In this document: piece after piece, positions 25,130 to 33,044 of the stretch
How the letters are laid out: each line of letters begins with the position of its first letter
Numbering within the stretch: the stretch's first letter is position 1
Origin: JAWOJF01 sp046481785
Lineage (GTDB): Bacteria > Bacteroidota > Ignavibacteria > Ignavibacteriales > Ignavibacteriaceae
Assembly: GCA_046481785.1 (NCBI GenBank)
Contig: JAWOJF010000154.1
Location: 1-33,044 of the forward strand
Reading direction: 5' to 3'
Length of the DNA: 33,044 bases
Made by a program: the position numbers and the translations under genes
The notes under the pieces: generated by a model
Seen by the model: the letters and a program-made list of their open reading frames with translations, nothing else
What the model was told of the DNA's origin: nothing
Database searches by the model: none

Positions 25130-25874
25130 AAGAGCAATTGTAACAGGAGGCACGCGGGGCATAGGCCGTGCTATTGTTAGGGAACTGGCGGCAAAAAGCT
25201 GCTGCGGTGTGCTTTTTTCTGATGTTGCTTTTATATATAACAGTTGTGATGAATGTGCAAAAGAAATTGAAAAAGAAGTTGGTGAACTTGATGTAAAGAT
25301 AATTGGATTTAAAGCTGATGCAACTTCTTTTGAAGATGCAAATAAAACAGTTGAAGATGCAATCCAGAGACTTGGAGGCGTGGATATACTGATTAATAAC
25401 GCAGGTATAACAAGGGATAACCCTTTAATCAGGATGAGTGAGAAAGATTTTGATGATGTAATTGCAACTAATTTAAAAAGTGTTTATAACTATACCAAAG
25501 CCGTTATGAAACCTATGATGCAGCAGCGTTACGGCAGGATTGTAAACATTGCTTCTGTAGTAGGAATAATCGGTAACCCCGGACAGGCAAATTACGCTGC
25601 ATCAAAAGCCGGAGTTATAGGTTTTACAAAGGCTATGGCAAGAGAGCTTGCATCAAGAAATATAACCGTTAATGCTGTTGCACCCGGTTTTATTGAAACG
25701 GATATGACTGCTAAACTTAACGATGTTCAAAGAGAAAGCCTTATGAAAAATATTCCTATGAGCCGTCTTGGCAAACCTGAAGATATTGCCAAAGTTGTAG
25801 GCTTTCTTTGCAGTGACCAGGCAGATTATATTACAGGCCAGGTTATTGCTGTTGATGGCGGCATGACAATGTAA
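25116..25874 (+). CDS. fabG: 3-oxoacyl-ACP reductase
   Basis: A 252-residue NADPH-dependent SDR enzyme that reduces 3-oxoacyl-ACP. The cofactor motif is TGGTRGIG (residues 10-17), with NNAG, a catalytic Ser in IASVVG and YAASK; the family's AVAPGFIETDMT and VDGGMTM tail are present. Unusual features are a slightly longer loop after the first helix and four cysteines close to the cofactor pocket: C29, C30, C44 and C47 (CC, then CDEC). The gene starts inside the end of the DUF3109 gene (14-base overlap). acpP follows after 65 bases. Confidence 0.95.
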   Translation: MVKNKRAIVTGGTRGIGRAIVRELAAKSCCGVLFSDVAFIYNSCDECAKEIEKEVGELDVKIIGFKADATSFEDANKTVEDAIQRLGGVDILINNAGITRDNPLIRMSEKDFDDVIATNLKSVYNYTKAVMKPMMQQRYGRIVNIASVVGIIGNPGQANYAASKAGVIGFTKAMARELASRNITVNAVAPGFIETDMTAKLNDVQRESLMKNIPMSRLGKPEDIAKVVGFLCSDQADYITGQVIAVDGGMTM

Positions 25875-25939
25875 TTTTTAACTTATTTTTATTTAATTTT
25901 TATCTTAAATTATTCTTAAACTTAATAGGAGAAAATAAA

Positions 25940-26173
25940 ATGGATGTTGAAGCTAAAGTAAAAGAGATTATAATTGACAAATTAGGTGTTGAAGAATCTC
26001 AGATTACACCCGAAGCTTCTTTTACAAACGACTTAGGCGCTGATTCGTTGGATATAGTTGAATTGGTTATGGGCTTTGAAAGCGCTTTTAATGTTTCTAT
26101 TCCTGATGAAGATGCTGAAAAAATCGGAACTGTTGGTGATGCTACTAAATATTTAAAAGAGAAATTAGGATAA
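25940..26173 (+). CDS. acpP: Acyl carrier protein
   Basis: A 77-residue acidic carrier protein. Ser36 in GADSLDIVELVM is the phosphopantetheine attachment site, followed by the second- and third-helix segments FNVSIPDEDAEKIGTVGDA. An AGGAGA ribosome binding site lies eight bases before the ATG. The 65-base upstream gap is very AT-rich. A strong terminator follows immediately, so acpP probably ends one transcription unit although the fab genes continue. Confidence 0.98.
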   Translation: MDVEAKVKEIIIDKLGVEESQITPEASFTNDLGADSLDIVELVMGFESAFNVSIPDEDAEKIGTVGDATKYLKEKLG

Positions 26174-26179
26174 GTCTGT

Positions 26180-26204
26180 AAAGCCGGGGTTTCCCGGCTT
26201 TTTT
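26180..26204 (+). terminator. Rho-independent terminator after acpP
   Basis: AAAGCCGGG (26180-26188) pairs perfectly with CCCGGCTTT (26193-26201) around a 4-base loop and is followed by T residues. It may act as a partial terminator, because fabF and rnc lie downstream. Confidence 0.9.
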
Positions 26205-26222
26205 ACCAACCTAAAAGATTTT

Positions 26223-26306
26223 GGTATAAGGTGTAAAGTTATAGGGTATAAAATTAATTACTTTTTATGCCTTATACCCATATACCGCATACCTATATAC
26301 CTATAA
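26223..26306. repeat. TATACC-rich inverted and tandem repeat before fabF
   Basis: GGTATAAGG (26223-26231) is an exact inverted repeat of CCTTATACC (26270-26278). GGGTATA (26244-26250) can pair with TATACCC (26273-26279), and TTATAGG (26239-26245) with CCTATAA (26300-26306). The right half holds four phased copies of a TATACC/CATACC unit at 26273, 26281, 26288 and 26296, spaced 7-8 bases. It fills the gap between the acpP terminator and the fabF ribosome binding site. Role is unknown; it could be a small mobile palindrome or a regulatory site. Confidence 0.6.
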
Positions 26307-26331
26307 AATTACAGAATTCAGGAGAAATTTT

Positions 26332-27579
26332 ATGAACAGGAGAAGGGTGGTTGTTACCGGAATGGGTGCAATTACTCCAATCGGCATTGGTGTCCAGGAA
26401 TATTGGAACGCCTTGCTCGAAGGGAAAAATGGTATTGCTCCTATCACAAAGTTTGATGCTTCAAAATTCGACACCCGTTTTGCTGCTGAAGTTAAAAATT
26501 TTAATCCTGAAAACTATCTTGAAAAAAAGGCCATTAAAAGGATGGACCCTTTTACTCAATATGCCCTGGTAACTGCCGAAATGGCTGTATGTGATTCTGA
26601 AATAAAGCTGGATGCAACGGATAAAGAAAGGTTCGGAGTTATTTTTGGGAGCGGAATAGGCGGGCTTGTAACAAACCAGCAGCAGCATTGGCTTTATCAT
26701 GATACTAAAAATCCAAAACAAATAAGTCCGTTTTTTGTCCCTATGATGATTTCCGATATCTCTGCGGGACAAATATCAATTAAGTTTGGACTAAAAGGGC
26801 CCAACTACGCAACAACCTCAGCTTGTGCTACATCCTCTCATGCAATTGCCGATGCATTTATGTTGATACAGCGGGGCAGCGCCGATCTTATGATGTGCGG
26901 CGGTTCAGAAGCCGCAATTACTGAAATGTCTATCGGCGGATTTAATGCTATGAGGGCTCTTTCAACCTGGAACGACAGGTATTGGGAAGCCAGCCGCCCG
27001 TTTGACAAGGATCGCAATGGTTTTGTAATGGGTGAAGGCGCAGCTACATTAATTCTTGAAGAATATGAGCATGCTGTAAACAGAGGAGCAAAAATTTACT
27101 GTGAGATTGCCGGTGTTGGTCTAACCGGGGATGCCTATCATATTACTGCTCCTTCACCGGGCGGTGAGGGTGCTGTGCGCTCTATGAAAGAAGCAGTAAG
27201 AGATGCCGGTGTTTCTGCAACCGATGTGGATTATATCAATGCTCACGGTACTTCTACTCCGCACAATGACTCAACAGAGACAACAGCAATTAAAACTGTT
27301 TTTGGTGAACATGCTTATAAAATGATTGTTAGTTCTACAAAATCTATGACAGGGCATTTGCTGGGAGCCGCAGGCGGTATAGAAGCAATTGCTACAGTTC
27401 TTTCGGTAAAAAATGGTATAATACCGCCAACAATAAATTATTCTGTCCCTGATCCTGAATGCGACCTGAATTACAGTCCGAATAAAGCTACGCAAAAGAA
27501 GATAGGCTGTGCTATCAGTAATACATTCGGATTCGGCGGGCATAACGCATCATTATTATTTAAGTATTTTGAGGAATAG
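26332..27579 (+). CDS. fabF: 3-oxoacyl-ACP synthase II (KAS II)
   Basis: A 415-residue condensing enzyme that elongates acyl-ACP with malonyl-ACP. The Cys-His-His active site is complete: Cys165 in TSACATSSHAIADAF, His305 in HGTSTPHND and His342 in GHLLGAAGG. The start RRVVVTGMGAITPIG and the FGFGGHNASLLF tail are standard. AGGAGA lies eight bases before the ATG. The rnc gene starts four bases after its stop codon. Confidence 0.97.
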   Translation: MNRRRVVVTGMGAITPIGIGVQEYWNALLEGKNGIAPITKFDASKFDTRFAAEVKNFNPENYLEKKAIKRMDPFTQYALVTAEMAVCDSEIKLDATDKERFGVIFGSGIGGLVTNQQQHWLYHDTKNPKQISPFFVPMMISDISAGQISIKFGLKGPNYATTSACATSSHAIADAFMLIQRGSADLMMCGGSEAAITEMSIGGFNAMRALSTWNDRYWEASRPFDKDRNGFVMGEGAATLILEEYEHAVNRGAKIYCEIAGVGLTGDAYHITAPSPGGEGAVRSMKEAVRDAGVSATDVDYINAHGTSTPHNDSTETTAIKTVFGEHAYKMIVSSTKSMTGHLLGAAGGIEAIATVLSVKNGIIPPTINYSVPDPECDLNYSPNKATQKKIGCAISNTFGFGGHNASLLFKYFEE

Positions 27580-27583
27580 TTCT

Positions 27584-28390
27584 GTGGGATCGATCATTTC
27601 CTGGGTTATAAAAAAATTAAAAGAAAGAGAACAAAGAAAAAGTACAGAATACATCTCGCGTCTGTTCACCCCTCAAAAATTTGCCGAGCTTGAAAAATTA
27701 GTGGGCTTCCATATAAAGAATCGTTCATATTTCATCCAGGCTTTGATGCACCGTTCATTTCTTGAACAGAATAACGAATATGATGTTTCAAATGAAAGAC
27801 TTGAATTTCTTGGTGATTCTGTTTTAAGCCTTACTGTTGCAGAATATCTTTTTGAAGCATTCCCGGAAAAAGATGAGGGCTTTCTTACAAAGGTTAGAGC
27901 AAAGTTAGTTAACAGGATTGCACTTGCTGAAGCAGCGGACAGGATTAACCTTTTAAGCTTTTTACTGATAAGCAAAAACTTATCAAGTACTTTTGCAAGC
28001 GGATCAAGAACAGTTTTATCAGACGCACTGGAAGCTCTTATAGGAGCTATATATCTTGATAACGGGCTTGATGCATCAAAAGATTTTATTATGAAAGTTC
28101 TTGTTGATCCGAATACCCGGGAAGGTGTATATCTTATTGATGAAAATTTCAAAAGCCAGCTCCTTGAATATGCACAGGCAAATAAACTTGAAAATCCGAT
28201 CTACTCGGTTATAAAAGAAGAAGGCCCGCAGCATAACCGTATTTTTACAATAAAAGTTATGCTTGGTGAAAGAGAATTTGGCATTGGAAAAGGGAGAAAT
28301 AAAAAAAGTGCTGAGCAAAATGCCGCAAAAGCTGCTCTTGAATTAATTCATGAAGTACAGGTTAACCCAATAGAATTCCCCAAAAAATAA
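27584..28390 (+). CDS. rnc: Ribonuclease III
   Basis: A 268-residue double-stranded-RNA endonuclease. The signature NERLEFLGDSVLSL has E71, E74 and D78, and the second catalytic segment DALEALIGAIY has D147 and E150. A dsRNA-binding domain covers about residues 188-258 (FKSQLLEYAQ, then KKSAEQNAAKAAL). The N-terminal 35 residues are basic and longer than in E. coli. The GTG at 27584 is the best start: GAGGA lies nine bases upstream, at the very end of fabF, and it directly follows the fabF stop. Earlier in-frame ATG codons lie inside fabF. Confidence 0.95.
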   Translation: MGSIISWVIKKLKEREQRKSTEYISRLFTPQKFAELEKLVGFHIKNRSYFIQALMHRSFLEQNNEYDVSNERLEFLGDSVLSLTVAEYLFEAFPEKDEGFLTKVRAKLVNRIALAEAADRINLLSFLLISKNLSSTFASGSRTVLSDALEALIGAIYLDNGLDASKDFIMKVLVDPNTREGVYLIDENFKSQLLEYAQANKLENPIYSVIKEEGPQHNRIFTIKVMLGEREFGIGKGRNKKSAEQNAAKAALELIHEVQVNPIEFPKK

Positions 28391-28688
28391 AAAATAATTC
28401 TCTAGTCCAGGAATATACTTTATGTCCTGTATACTGCATCTGCTGCTAATATATTAACAAACATACCAACCCTAGGCCCCTCCCGGGAGGGAATATTTTG
28501 AGTTATTGTTCGCTAAATTGTAACTCCTGTCTTGTTATTAATTAAAAAATAAGGTGTCATTGATTTATTACCAAAATAAATGCAAAGTCCGATAACATTT
28601 ATAAATCCATTTTATTCTGATATTGATCCCGGTTATCTTTGTGTTTCCTAAATATAATTTATAACTAATCCTTTATATGGAGAAAAAA
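28391..28688. other. Intergenic region between rnc and the GH3 gene, with a C/G-rich palindrome
   Basis: About 300 bases with no gene. The one clear structure is the perfect 14-base palindrome CCCTCCCGGGAGGG at 28478-28491, preceded by CCTAGGCC, a GC-rich island in AT-rich DNA. It has no T-run directly after it, though the TATTTT at 28493 is weakly suitable. TATCTTTG at 28634-28641 matches the Bacteroidota -7 element (TAnnTTTG), but a matching -33 box is not clear. Nothing else is readable. Confidence 0.45.
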
Positions 28689-30719
28689 ATGTTTCAGCCC
28701 CGCTCTTATGAAGAAGCAGATATTAAAGCCGATTCAATATTAAAACAAATGACCCAGGATGAAAAGACTGCATTAACCGGCGGTGATAAATCATTTTTTT
28801 TAAGGTCAATTCCCCGGTTAAACCTTCGTGAGGTTTATATGGCTGATGCTACACAAGGTATTCATATAAGAGATTCTTTCGGCGATGCAGATTTATCTGA
28901 TTATAAACTGGAAAAATCAACTGCATTTCCTTCTCCAATTTTGCTTGCTTCAACCTGGAATAGAGAACTAGTATTTAAATATGCTGAAGCTGTTGGAGAA
29001 GAATGTAAAGCAGGCGGAATTGGAATATTGCTTGGTCCCGGAATGAATATATACAGGCATTCCCAATGCGGCAGGAATTTTGAATATTTTGGTGAAGATC
29101 CTTTCCTTGCTGCAAGAATGGTTGAGAATTATGTAAAAGGAGTGCAGAGCACTGGAACTGCAGCCACGTTAAAACATTTTGCTGCTAATAATACTGATTA
29201 TTTCAGGCGGAAAAGTAATTCCATTATTGATGAAAGAACTCTGCATGAGATTTATCTGCCTGCCTTTAAAGCAGGAATTGATGCCGGTGCCGCTGCTGTT
29301 ATGACCTCCTATAATCTTGTAAATGGTGAGTGGGCAGGGCAGAGCAAGTATGTGATAAATAATCTCTTAAGGAATCAGCTTGGTTTTAAGTGGCTTGTAA
29401 TGACTGACTGGTGGTCGGTTTATGATGGTGAAGAGCTTGCGAAATCAGGACAGGATCTTGAAATGCCCTATACTATTGCGCTTAAAAATGCTAATCAGCT
29501 TATTGAACAGGGGAAGATAAAGGTTGAAGATATTAACAGGATGGCGAAAAGTATACTCCGTACATATTTTTATATGAGATTTGATGAGGATAAAAAAGAA
29601 CCTGCTTATTACGATAAATATCCCGGTCACGAACAGATTGCCCTTCAGACCGCCAGAGAAGGGATTGTATTAATAAAAAACGATAATAATATCCTTCCCG
29701 TAAATAGCAGTGTTAAAAATATTCTTTTAACCGGCGACTATTGTGTAAAAATTGCTGCCGGCGGAGGTTCTGCAGGGGTTGATGGATATAATAATAAAAT
29801 AATGCTTGATGAATTAAAGAAGGAGTTTGGTGATATAATATTTTATGTTAAAAATCCTTCTATAGAACAGATCAAATCTGCTGATATGGTATTTTGTAAT
29901 GTTGGGACAGATGACAGCGAGGGATGGGACAGGCCGTTTGAACTGCCTGAGGACCAGGAAAGGAAAGTTAGACAGTGCGTTGAAAATAATTCCCGCACTA
30001 TTGTAATAGTAACATCGGGCGGCGGTATAAGAATGACTGACTGGAATGATAAGGCAAAGGCAATTATATATGCATGGTACGGTGGACAAACAGGCAGCCA
30101 GGCACTTGCAGAAATTATAACAGGTAAAATAAATCCATCCGGTAAACTACCTATTTCAATTGAAAGAGATTTTAAGGACTCCCCCGGGTTTGGTTATATT
30201 CCTGAAGGAGAAAAGTTATACACCGGCTGGAATGATGAAGAAGAAAAGAAACACCCTGTTTATGATATACATTATAGAGAGGGGATCTTTACCGGCTACA
30301 GGTGGTATGAAAATAAAAAAATAGAACTATTATATTCTTTTGGGCATGGACTATCGTATACAACATTTGAGTACAGTGATTTTAAAGTTTCACCGGATAC
30401 ATTTAACGGAGAAGATGATATTTCAGTTACTTTTAAGGTGAAAAATACCGGAAGCAGAGAGGGAATGGAGACAGTTCAGTTATATATCCAGGATATTAAA
30501 GCTTCAGTAACCCGGCCGATAAAGGAATTAAAGGGTTTTGAAAAAATAAATTTAGCTCCCGGTGAAAGTAAAATTGTAACAATTACTTTAACTAAAAAAG
30601 CTTTTTCATTCTGGAATCCTGAAACAAGGGATTGGTTTGCTGAAAAAGGGGAGTTTATTATTCATGTTGGGAGTTCTTCAAAAGAAATTAAGCTAATGAA
30701 GACTGTAGAATTAGTTTAG
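28689..30719 (+). CDS. Glycoside hydrolase family 3 beta-glucosidase
   Basis: A 676-residue GH3 enzyme expected to hydrolyse beta-linked glucose or related sugars from oligosaccharide ends. The TIM-barrel domain carries the nucleophile Asp240 in LVMTDWW; ATLKHFAANN and MTSYNLVNG are family motifs. The second domain has the acid/base Glu411 in DDSEGWDRP. A C-terminal fibronectin III-like domain (about 575-670; GMETVQLYIQD, ELKGFEKINLAPGES) closes the protein. There is no signal peptide, so it is probably cytoplasmic. I place the start at ATG 28689, because GGAG lies six bases upstream; an in-frame ATG at 28677 overlaps that site and would add four residues. It is followed 72 bases later by a GH9 gene. 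Confidence 0.95.
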   Translation: MFQPRSYEEADIKADSILKQMTQDEKTALTGGDKSFFLRSIPRLNLREVYMADATQGIHIRDSFGDADLSDYKLEKSTAFPSPILLASTWNRELVFKYAEAVGEECKAGGIGILLGPGMNIYRHSQCGRNFEYFGEDPFLAARMVENYVKGVQSTGTAATLKHFAANNTDYFRRKSNSIIDERTLHEIYLPAFKAGIDAGAAAVMTSYNLVNGEWAGQSKYVINNLLRNQLGFKWLVMTDWWSVYDGEELAKSGQDLEMPYTIALKNANQLIEQGKIKVEDINRMAKSILRTYFYMRFDEDKKEPAYYDKYPGHEQIALQTAREGIVLIKNDNNILPVNSSVKNILLTGDYCVKIAAGGGSAGVDGYNNKIMLDELKKEFGDIIFYVKNPSIEQIKSADMVFCNVGTDDSEGWDRPFELPEDQERKVRQCVENNSRTIVIVTSGGGIRMTDWNDKAKAIIYAWYGGQTGSQALAEIITGKINPSGKLPISIERDFKDSPGFGYIPEGEKLYTGWNDEEEKKHPVYDIHYREGIFTGYRWYENKKIELLYSFGHGLSYTTFEYSDFKVSPDTFNGEDDISVTFKVKNTGSREGMETVQLYIQDIKASVTRPIKELKGFEKINLAPGESKIVTITLTKKAFSFWNPETRDWFAEKGEFIIHVGSSSKEIKLMKTVELV

Positions 30720-30791
30720 AGCCGGATGAATTTATAGTTTTAGAAAAAAAATATCTTTATCTTTTCAAATCTTTAATACAGTAACTATACT

Positions 30792-32441
30792 ATGGGTAAT
30801 AATATCAGATTTATTTTAATTCTGGTTGTTTCAGTATATTCTTACGGCTGTGCGGCTGTTAATCCAAACCAGTTTTATATACGTTTAAACCAGGTGGGAT
30901 TTTTACCTGATGATCTTAAAACTGCCGTCATTTTTTCGGAATATCCTCTATTTCAAAAGGAATTTTTTATTAAGGAAACTTCCTCAAAAAACACAATACA
31001 TAAGGATAAAATTACCGACAGCTTATATTCCTACGATAAATTTAAACATTGTTATGTTATTGATTTCAGCCGGTTACAAAAAGCTGGTTCATATTTTGTT
31101 GAGGTAGACGGGAAAGAATCATATCCCTTCGAGATAAATAATAATCTTTATAACCCGCTTGTTGATTCACTTCTTCTTTTTTATAAAGTACAAAGATGCG
31201 GCCCTACAAACCCTTACCTGCATGAACCATGTCATTTATCTGATGTGGCAAGGGTTATAGGTTATAATAACTCCATGGTTGATGTAACAGGCGGCTGGCA
31301 TGATGCAGGAGATTATGTGAAATTTTTATCTACTACTGCTTACACCACATATATGATGCTTTTTGCTTATGAATTTGAAAAGGACAAGTTTGAGTTTGAT
31401 AATAACAATAACGGTGCCCCGGATATTCTTGAGGAAGCACGTGTCGGCATTGACTGGCTGTTAAGGTGCAACTTTGCAAAGGGAAAGCTAATTACACAGG
31501 TTCAGGATTTAAAGGATCATGAAGTGGGCTGGCGTTTACCGGAAAATGATACCCTCCGTTATGATCGTCCCGGTTTTGTTGGAATAGGCAAAAACCAGGT
31601 AGGTTTATATGCCGCAGTTATGGCTGCTGCTTCACGTATATGGTCAGCCCGTTTTTATGATTATGAGTTTTCAGCTAAGCTGTTAAAGGCAGCGGAAGAG
31701 CTTTATGCAATAAGAGATAATGTGCCTGATATAGATAAATCTGCTTCGGGGTTTTACCAGGACACGCATTTCTGGGGTAAACTGGCCTTAGGTGCCATAG
31801 AATTATATTTAACTAAAAATGATGAAGCTTATCTTAATGATGCTAAGATTTATGCTGATAGTGCCGGGTCAGACTTCTGGTGGAGCTGGGGCAATATAAA
31901 CTCGCTTGCTCATTACAGACTTGCCAAAATTGAACGCCGTTTTGCTGATTATATAAGGAATAATCTAAACAGTTTTAATACAAATAAAAATAATTCCGCT
32001 TTTAGTGAGGGGCTGCCGTATACATGGGGCACCACTAATACCTTCCTGGGAATTTCACTACAGGCAATATTATATAAGGATATTACCGGGTCTAAATTTT
32101 ATGATTCCTTAGAAATACTGCATAGAGATTATGTACTTGGAAGAAATCCCTGGGGACTTAGCTTTATCTATAATATCGGAGAGAACTTTCCGAAGAACCT
32201 TCACTCGCAGGTTGCCCATTTCAGGAATGGATATTTACCCGGAGCTGTTACTGCCGGTCCGGCACCGTTAAGTGTTCTGAAGCAGTATGATATACCGCGC
32301 GATAATGATGATTATAACTACTTTAACACCGATTCAGTTAAATATTATGACGATAAGATGGATTACATAACAAACGAACCCACTATTGTAAGCAATGCCA
32401 CGGGATTGTTTGTATTTGGCTATTATTCAGGGAAGAGGTAA
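30792..32441 (+). CDS. Glycoside hydrolase family 9 cellulase-type enzyme, probable lipoprotein
   Basis: A 549-residue exported endo- or exo-acting beta-glucanase. The N-terminal 20 residues form a signal peptide ending in YSYGC, a weak lipobox, so anchoring to a membrane is possible. An Ig-like CelD_N domain (about 27-115; RLNQVGFLPDDLKTAV) precedes the alpha/alpha-barrel. Catalytic residues are Asp171 and Asp174 in GGWHDAGDYVKF and Glu529 in YITNEPTIVSNA; GRNPWGLSF and SQVAHFRNG mark the substrate cleft. It lies downstream of the GH3 gene on the same strand and could supply it with cello-oligosaccharides. Preference for cellulose, xyloglucan or another beta-glucan cannot be read from sequence. 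Confidence 0.92.
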   Translation: MGNNIRFILILVVSVYSYGCAAVNPNQFYIRLNQVGFLPDDLKTAVIFSEYPLFQKEFFIKETSSKNTIHKDKITDSLYSYDKFKHCYVIDFSRLQKAGSYFVEVDGKESYPFEINNNLYNPLVDSLLLFYKVQRCGPTNPYLHEPCHLSDVARVIGYNNSMVDVTGGWHDAGDYVKFLSTTAYTTYMMLFAYEFEKDKFEFDNNNNGAPDILEEARVGIDWLLRCNFAKGKLITQVQDLKDHEVGWRLPENDTLRYDRPGFVGIGKNQVGLYAAVMAAASRIWSARFYDYEFSAKLLKAAEELYAIRDNVPDIDKSASGFYQDTHFWGKLALGAIELYLTKNDEAYLNDAKIYADSAGSDFWWSWGNINSLAHYRLAKIERRFADYIRNNLNSFNTNKNNSAFSEGLPYTWGTTNTFLGISLQAILYKDITGSKFYDSLEILHRDYVLGRNPWGLSFIYNIGENFPKNLHSQVAHFRNGYLPGAVTAGPAPLSVLKQYDIPRDNDDYNYFNTDSVKYYDDKMDYITNEPTIVSNATGLFVFGYYSGKR

Positions 32442-32743
32442 CTTCGATATATCGTGTTATCAATCATTACTTAGTTATAAGGCAACAATAAAAACATAAA
32501 GATTATTTAATCTGAATAAACTTCATAAAAATCTTACTTTTAACAACTGCTCTTTAATATATTGTATCTTCAATAACACTTAATTTATTAAAAAAAGCGC
32601 TGTTGCATATTAGAACAGGCAATTATTTTACTGTCTCTTTTTAAATCATTAAAAAAAAAGATAAGCAAAAATGATGTAAAAACAGCCAATTTTTCACCCG
32701 GCATAATATTTGGCATATTATGCAAAAAAAAGATGTGATAACT
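32442..32743. other. Intergenic region between the GH9 gene and the terminal ATPase gene
   Basis: About 300 AT-rich bases with no convincing gene. It holds small palindromes (CGATATATCG at 32445-32454, AGATTA/TAATCT at 32500-32513) and A-runs. No intrinsic terminator for the GH9 gene is visible. Confidence 0.5.
32701..32723 (+). promoter_or_regulatory. Inverted repeat upstream of the terminal ATPase gene
   Basis: GCATAATAT (32701-32709) and ATATTATGC (32715-32723) are an exact 9-base inverted repeat around TTGGC. CATAAT inside the left arm resembles a -10 box, so a repressor operator over the promoter is one reading. The right arm also contains an in-frame ATG (32720). Confidence 0.45.
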
Positions 32744-33044
32744 ATGAAAAAGAAAATACAACTACTTCCATCAGGAATATCAATAGTGGACAATTCATGG
32801 GGGGGATTTTACCTTGGCGGAACTTATCTGCTTCTTGGTCCCCGCAAATCGGGCAGAACGCTGCTGGGTTTGCAATATGCTATGGAATGTGCAAAACAAA
32901 AAGAAGTTTGTTTATACTTTACAAGCATGCGCCCAAAGGACCTGATGATCCATGCTGCCTCAATTGATTTTGATCTTCAGCAGTATATGAATCAGAACCT
33001 GATAATAGTTGTAAGAGTAGCGCCTCCTTCCGACTTATACGAAG
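32744..33044 (+). CDS. RecA/KaiC-like ATPase, N-terminal fragment cut by the window edge
   Basis: The first 100 codons of a gene that continues past the right edge. The protein begins MKKKIQLLPSGISIVDNSWGG, then YLLLGPRKSGRTLLGLQYA and CLYFTSMRPKDLMIHAASI. This is the order of KaiC/RAD55-like ATPases: a glycine-rich approach, a P-loop, a first helix, and a YFT.. strand followed by a helix. The P-loop reads GPRKSGRT, with Arg where nearly all Walker A motifs have Lys, so nucleotide binding may be altered. In-frame starts at ATG 32720 and GTG 32735 are also possible; none has a good ribosome binding site. Role is unknown; relatives act in signalling, DNA repair or gas-vesicle and motility control. 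Confidence 0.7.
   Translation, partial: MKKKIQLLPSGISIVDNSWGGFYLGGTYLLLGPRKSGRTLLGLQYAMECAKQKEVCLYFTSMRPKDLMIHAASIDFDLQQYMNQNLIIVVRVAPPSDLYE

Noticed and set aside
32709..32725. A sigma-54-like TGGCAT...TGC sequence
   Set aside because: The gap between the GG and GC elements is 8 bases rather than the required 10, and the match is a by-product of the inverted repeat.
32710..32967. Alternative reading frame over the start of the terminal ATPase gene
   Set aside because: The frame beginning at 32744 gives a coherent P-loop ATPase start that stays open to the window edge, whereas this frame gives a protein without family features.
1..33044. Search for tRNA, rRNA, CRISPR arrays, integrases, transposases or phage genes
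   Set aside because: No cloverleaf with a GGTTCGA-type arm, no regularly spaced direct repeats of CRISPR length and no mobile-element protein was seen on either strand.

Overview
The window reads as a low-GC chromosome segment from a member of the Bacteroidota/Chlorobi/Ignavibacteriota group, most likely an Ignavibacteria-type organism. The main clues are a secreted protein ending in a type IX secretion (T9SS) sorting domain with the NFPNPFNPST signature, a Wzi-type outer-membrane protein, a DUF3109 protein, and generally AT-rich coding and intergenic DNA. No tRNA, rRNA, CRISPR array, transposase or phage gene was seen. Taxonomy is inferred from these features, not from a marker-gene search.

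Layout. (1) 1-6912: surface polysaccharide genes, namely an unusual sugar-phosphate transferase, an O-antigen ligase/polymerase-like membrane protein on the minus strand, a Wzi-like outer-membrane barrel, a short SLBB export protein and a Wzz/Wzc-type tyrosine autokinase, closed by a strong terminator. (2) 7110-10814: a 1234-residue secreted beta-helix protein with a duplicated carbohydrate-binding-like module and a T9SS tail. (3) 10874-14791, minus strand: meaB-type GTPase, acyl-CoA dehydrogenase and acyl-CoA carboxylase beta subunit, a branched-chain or odd-chain acyl-CoA module. (4) 14864-14990: a nested inverted-repeat element. (5) 15042-18190, minus strand: PrsW-like membrane protease, DUF2064-like protein, nadD and a sugar-nucleotide epimerase, packed with overlaps. 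(6) 18318-20461, minus strand: NatAB-like ABC exporter. (7) 20690-28390, plus strand: the classic yceD-rpmF-plsX-fabH-fabD-fabG-acpP-fabF-rnc cluster, with a DUF3109 gene inserted between fabD and fabG. (8) 28689-32441: a GH3 beta-glucosidase and a GH9 cellulase-type hydrolase. (9) 32744 to the right edge: the start of a RecA/KaiC-like ATPase with an atypical P-loop.

How the genes work together. The first block makes and exports a cell-surface polysaccharide, and the neighbouring T9SS-secreted beta-helix protein may bind or process glycans outside the cell. The fatty-acid cluster runs from acyl-phosphate formation (PlsX) through malonyl transfer, initiation, reduction and elongation on ACP, and is headed by a good sigma-70-like promoter in a divergent intergenic region. 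The GH9 enzyme would cut beta-glucans at the cell surface and the signal-less GH3 enzyme would finish the oligosaccharides inside the cell.

Most of the window is conventional. I did not find a clear new multi-gene system. The most unusual points are the nested palindromic element at 14864-14990, the GC-rich N-terminal extension of PlsX, the helix-less sugar transferase, the Cys-rich DUF3109/FabG pair, the start-codon hairpin of the beta-helix gene, and the Arg-for-Lys P-loop of the terminal ATPase.
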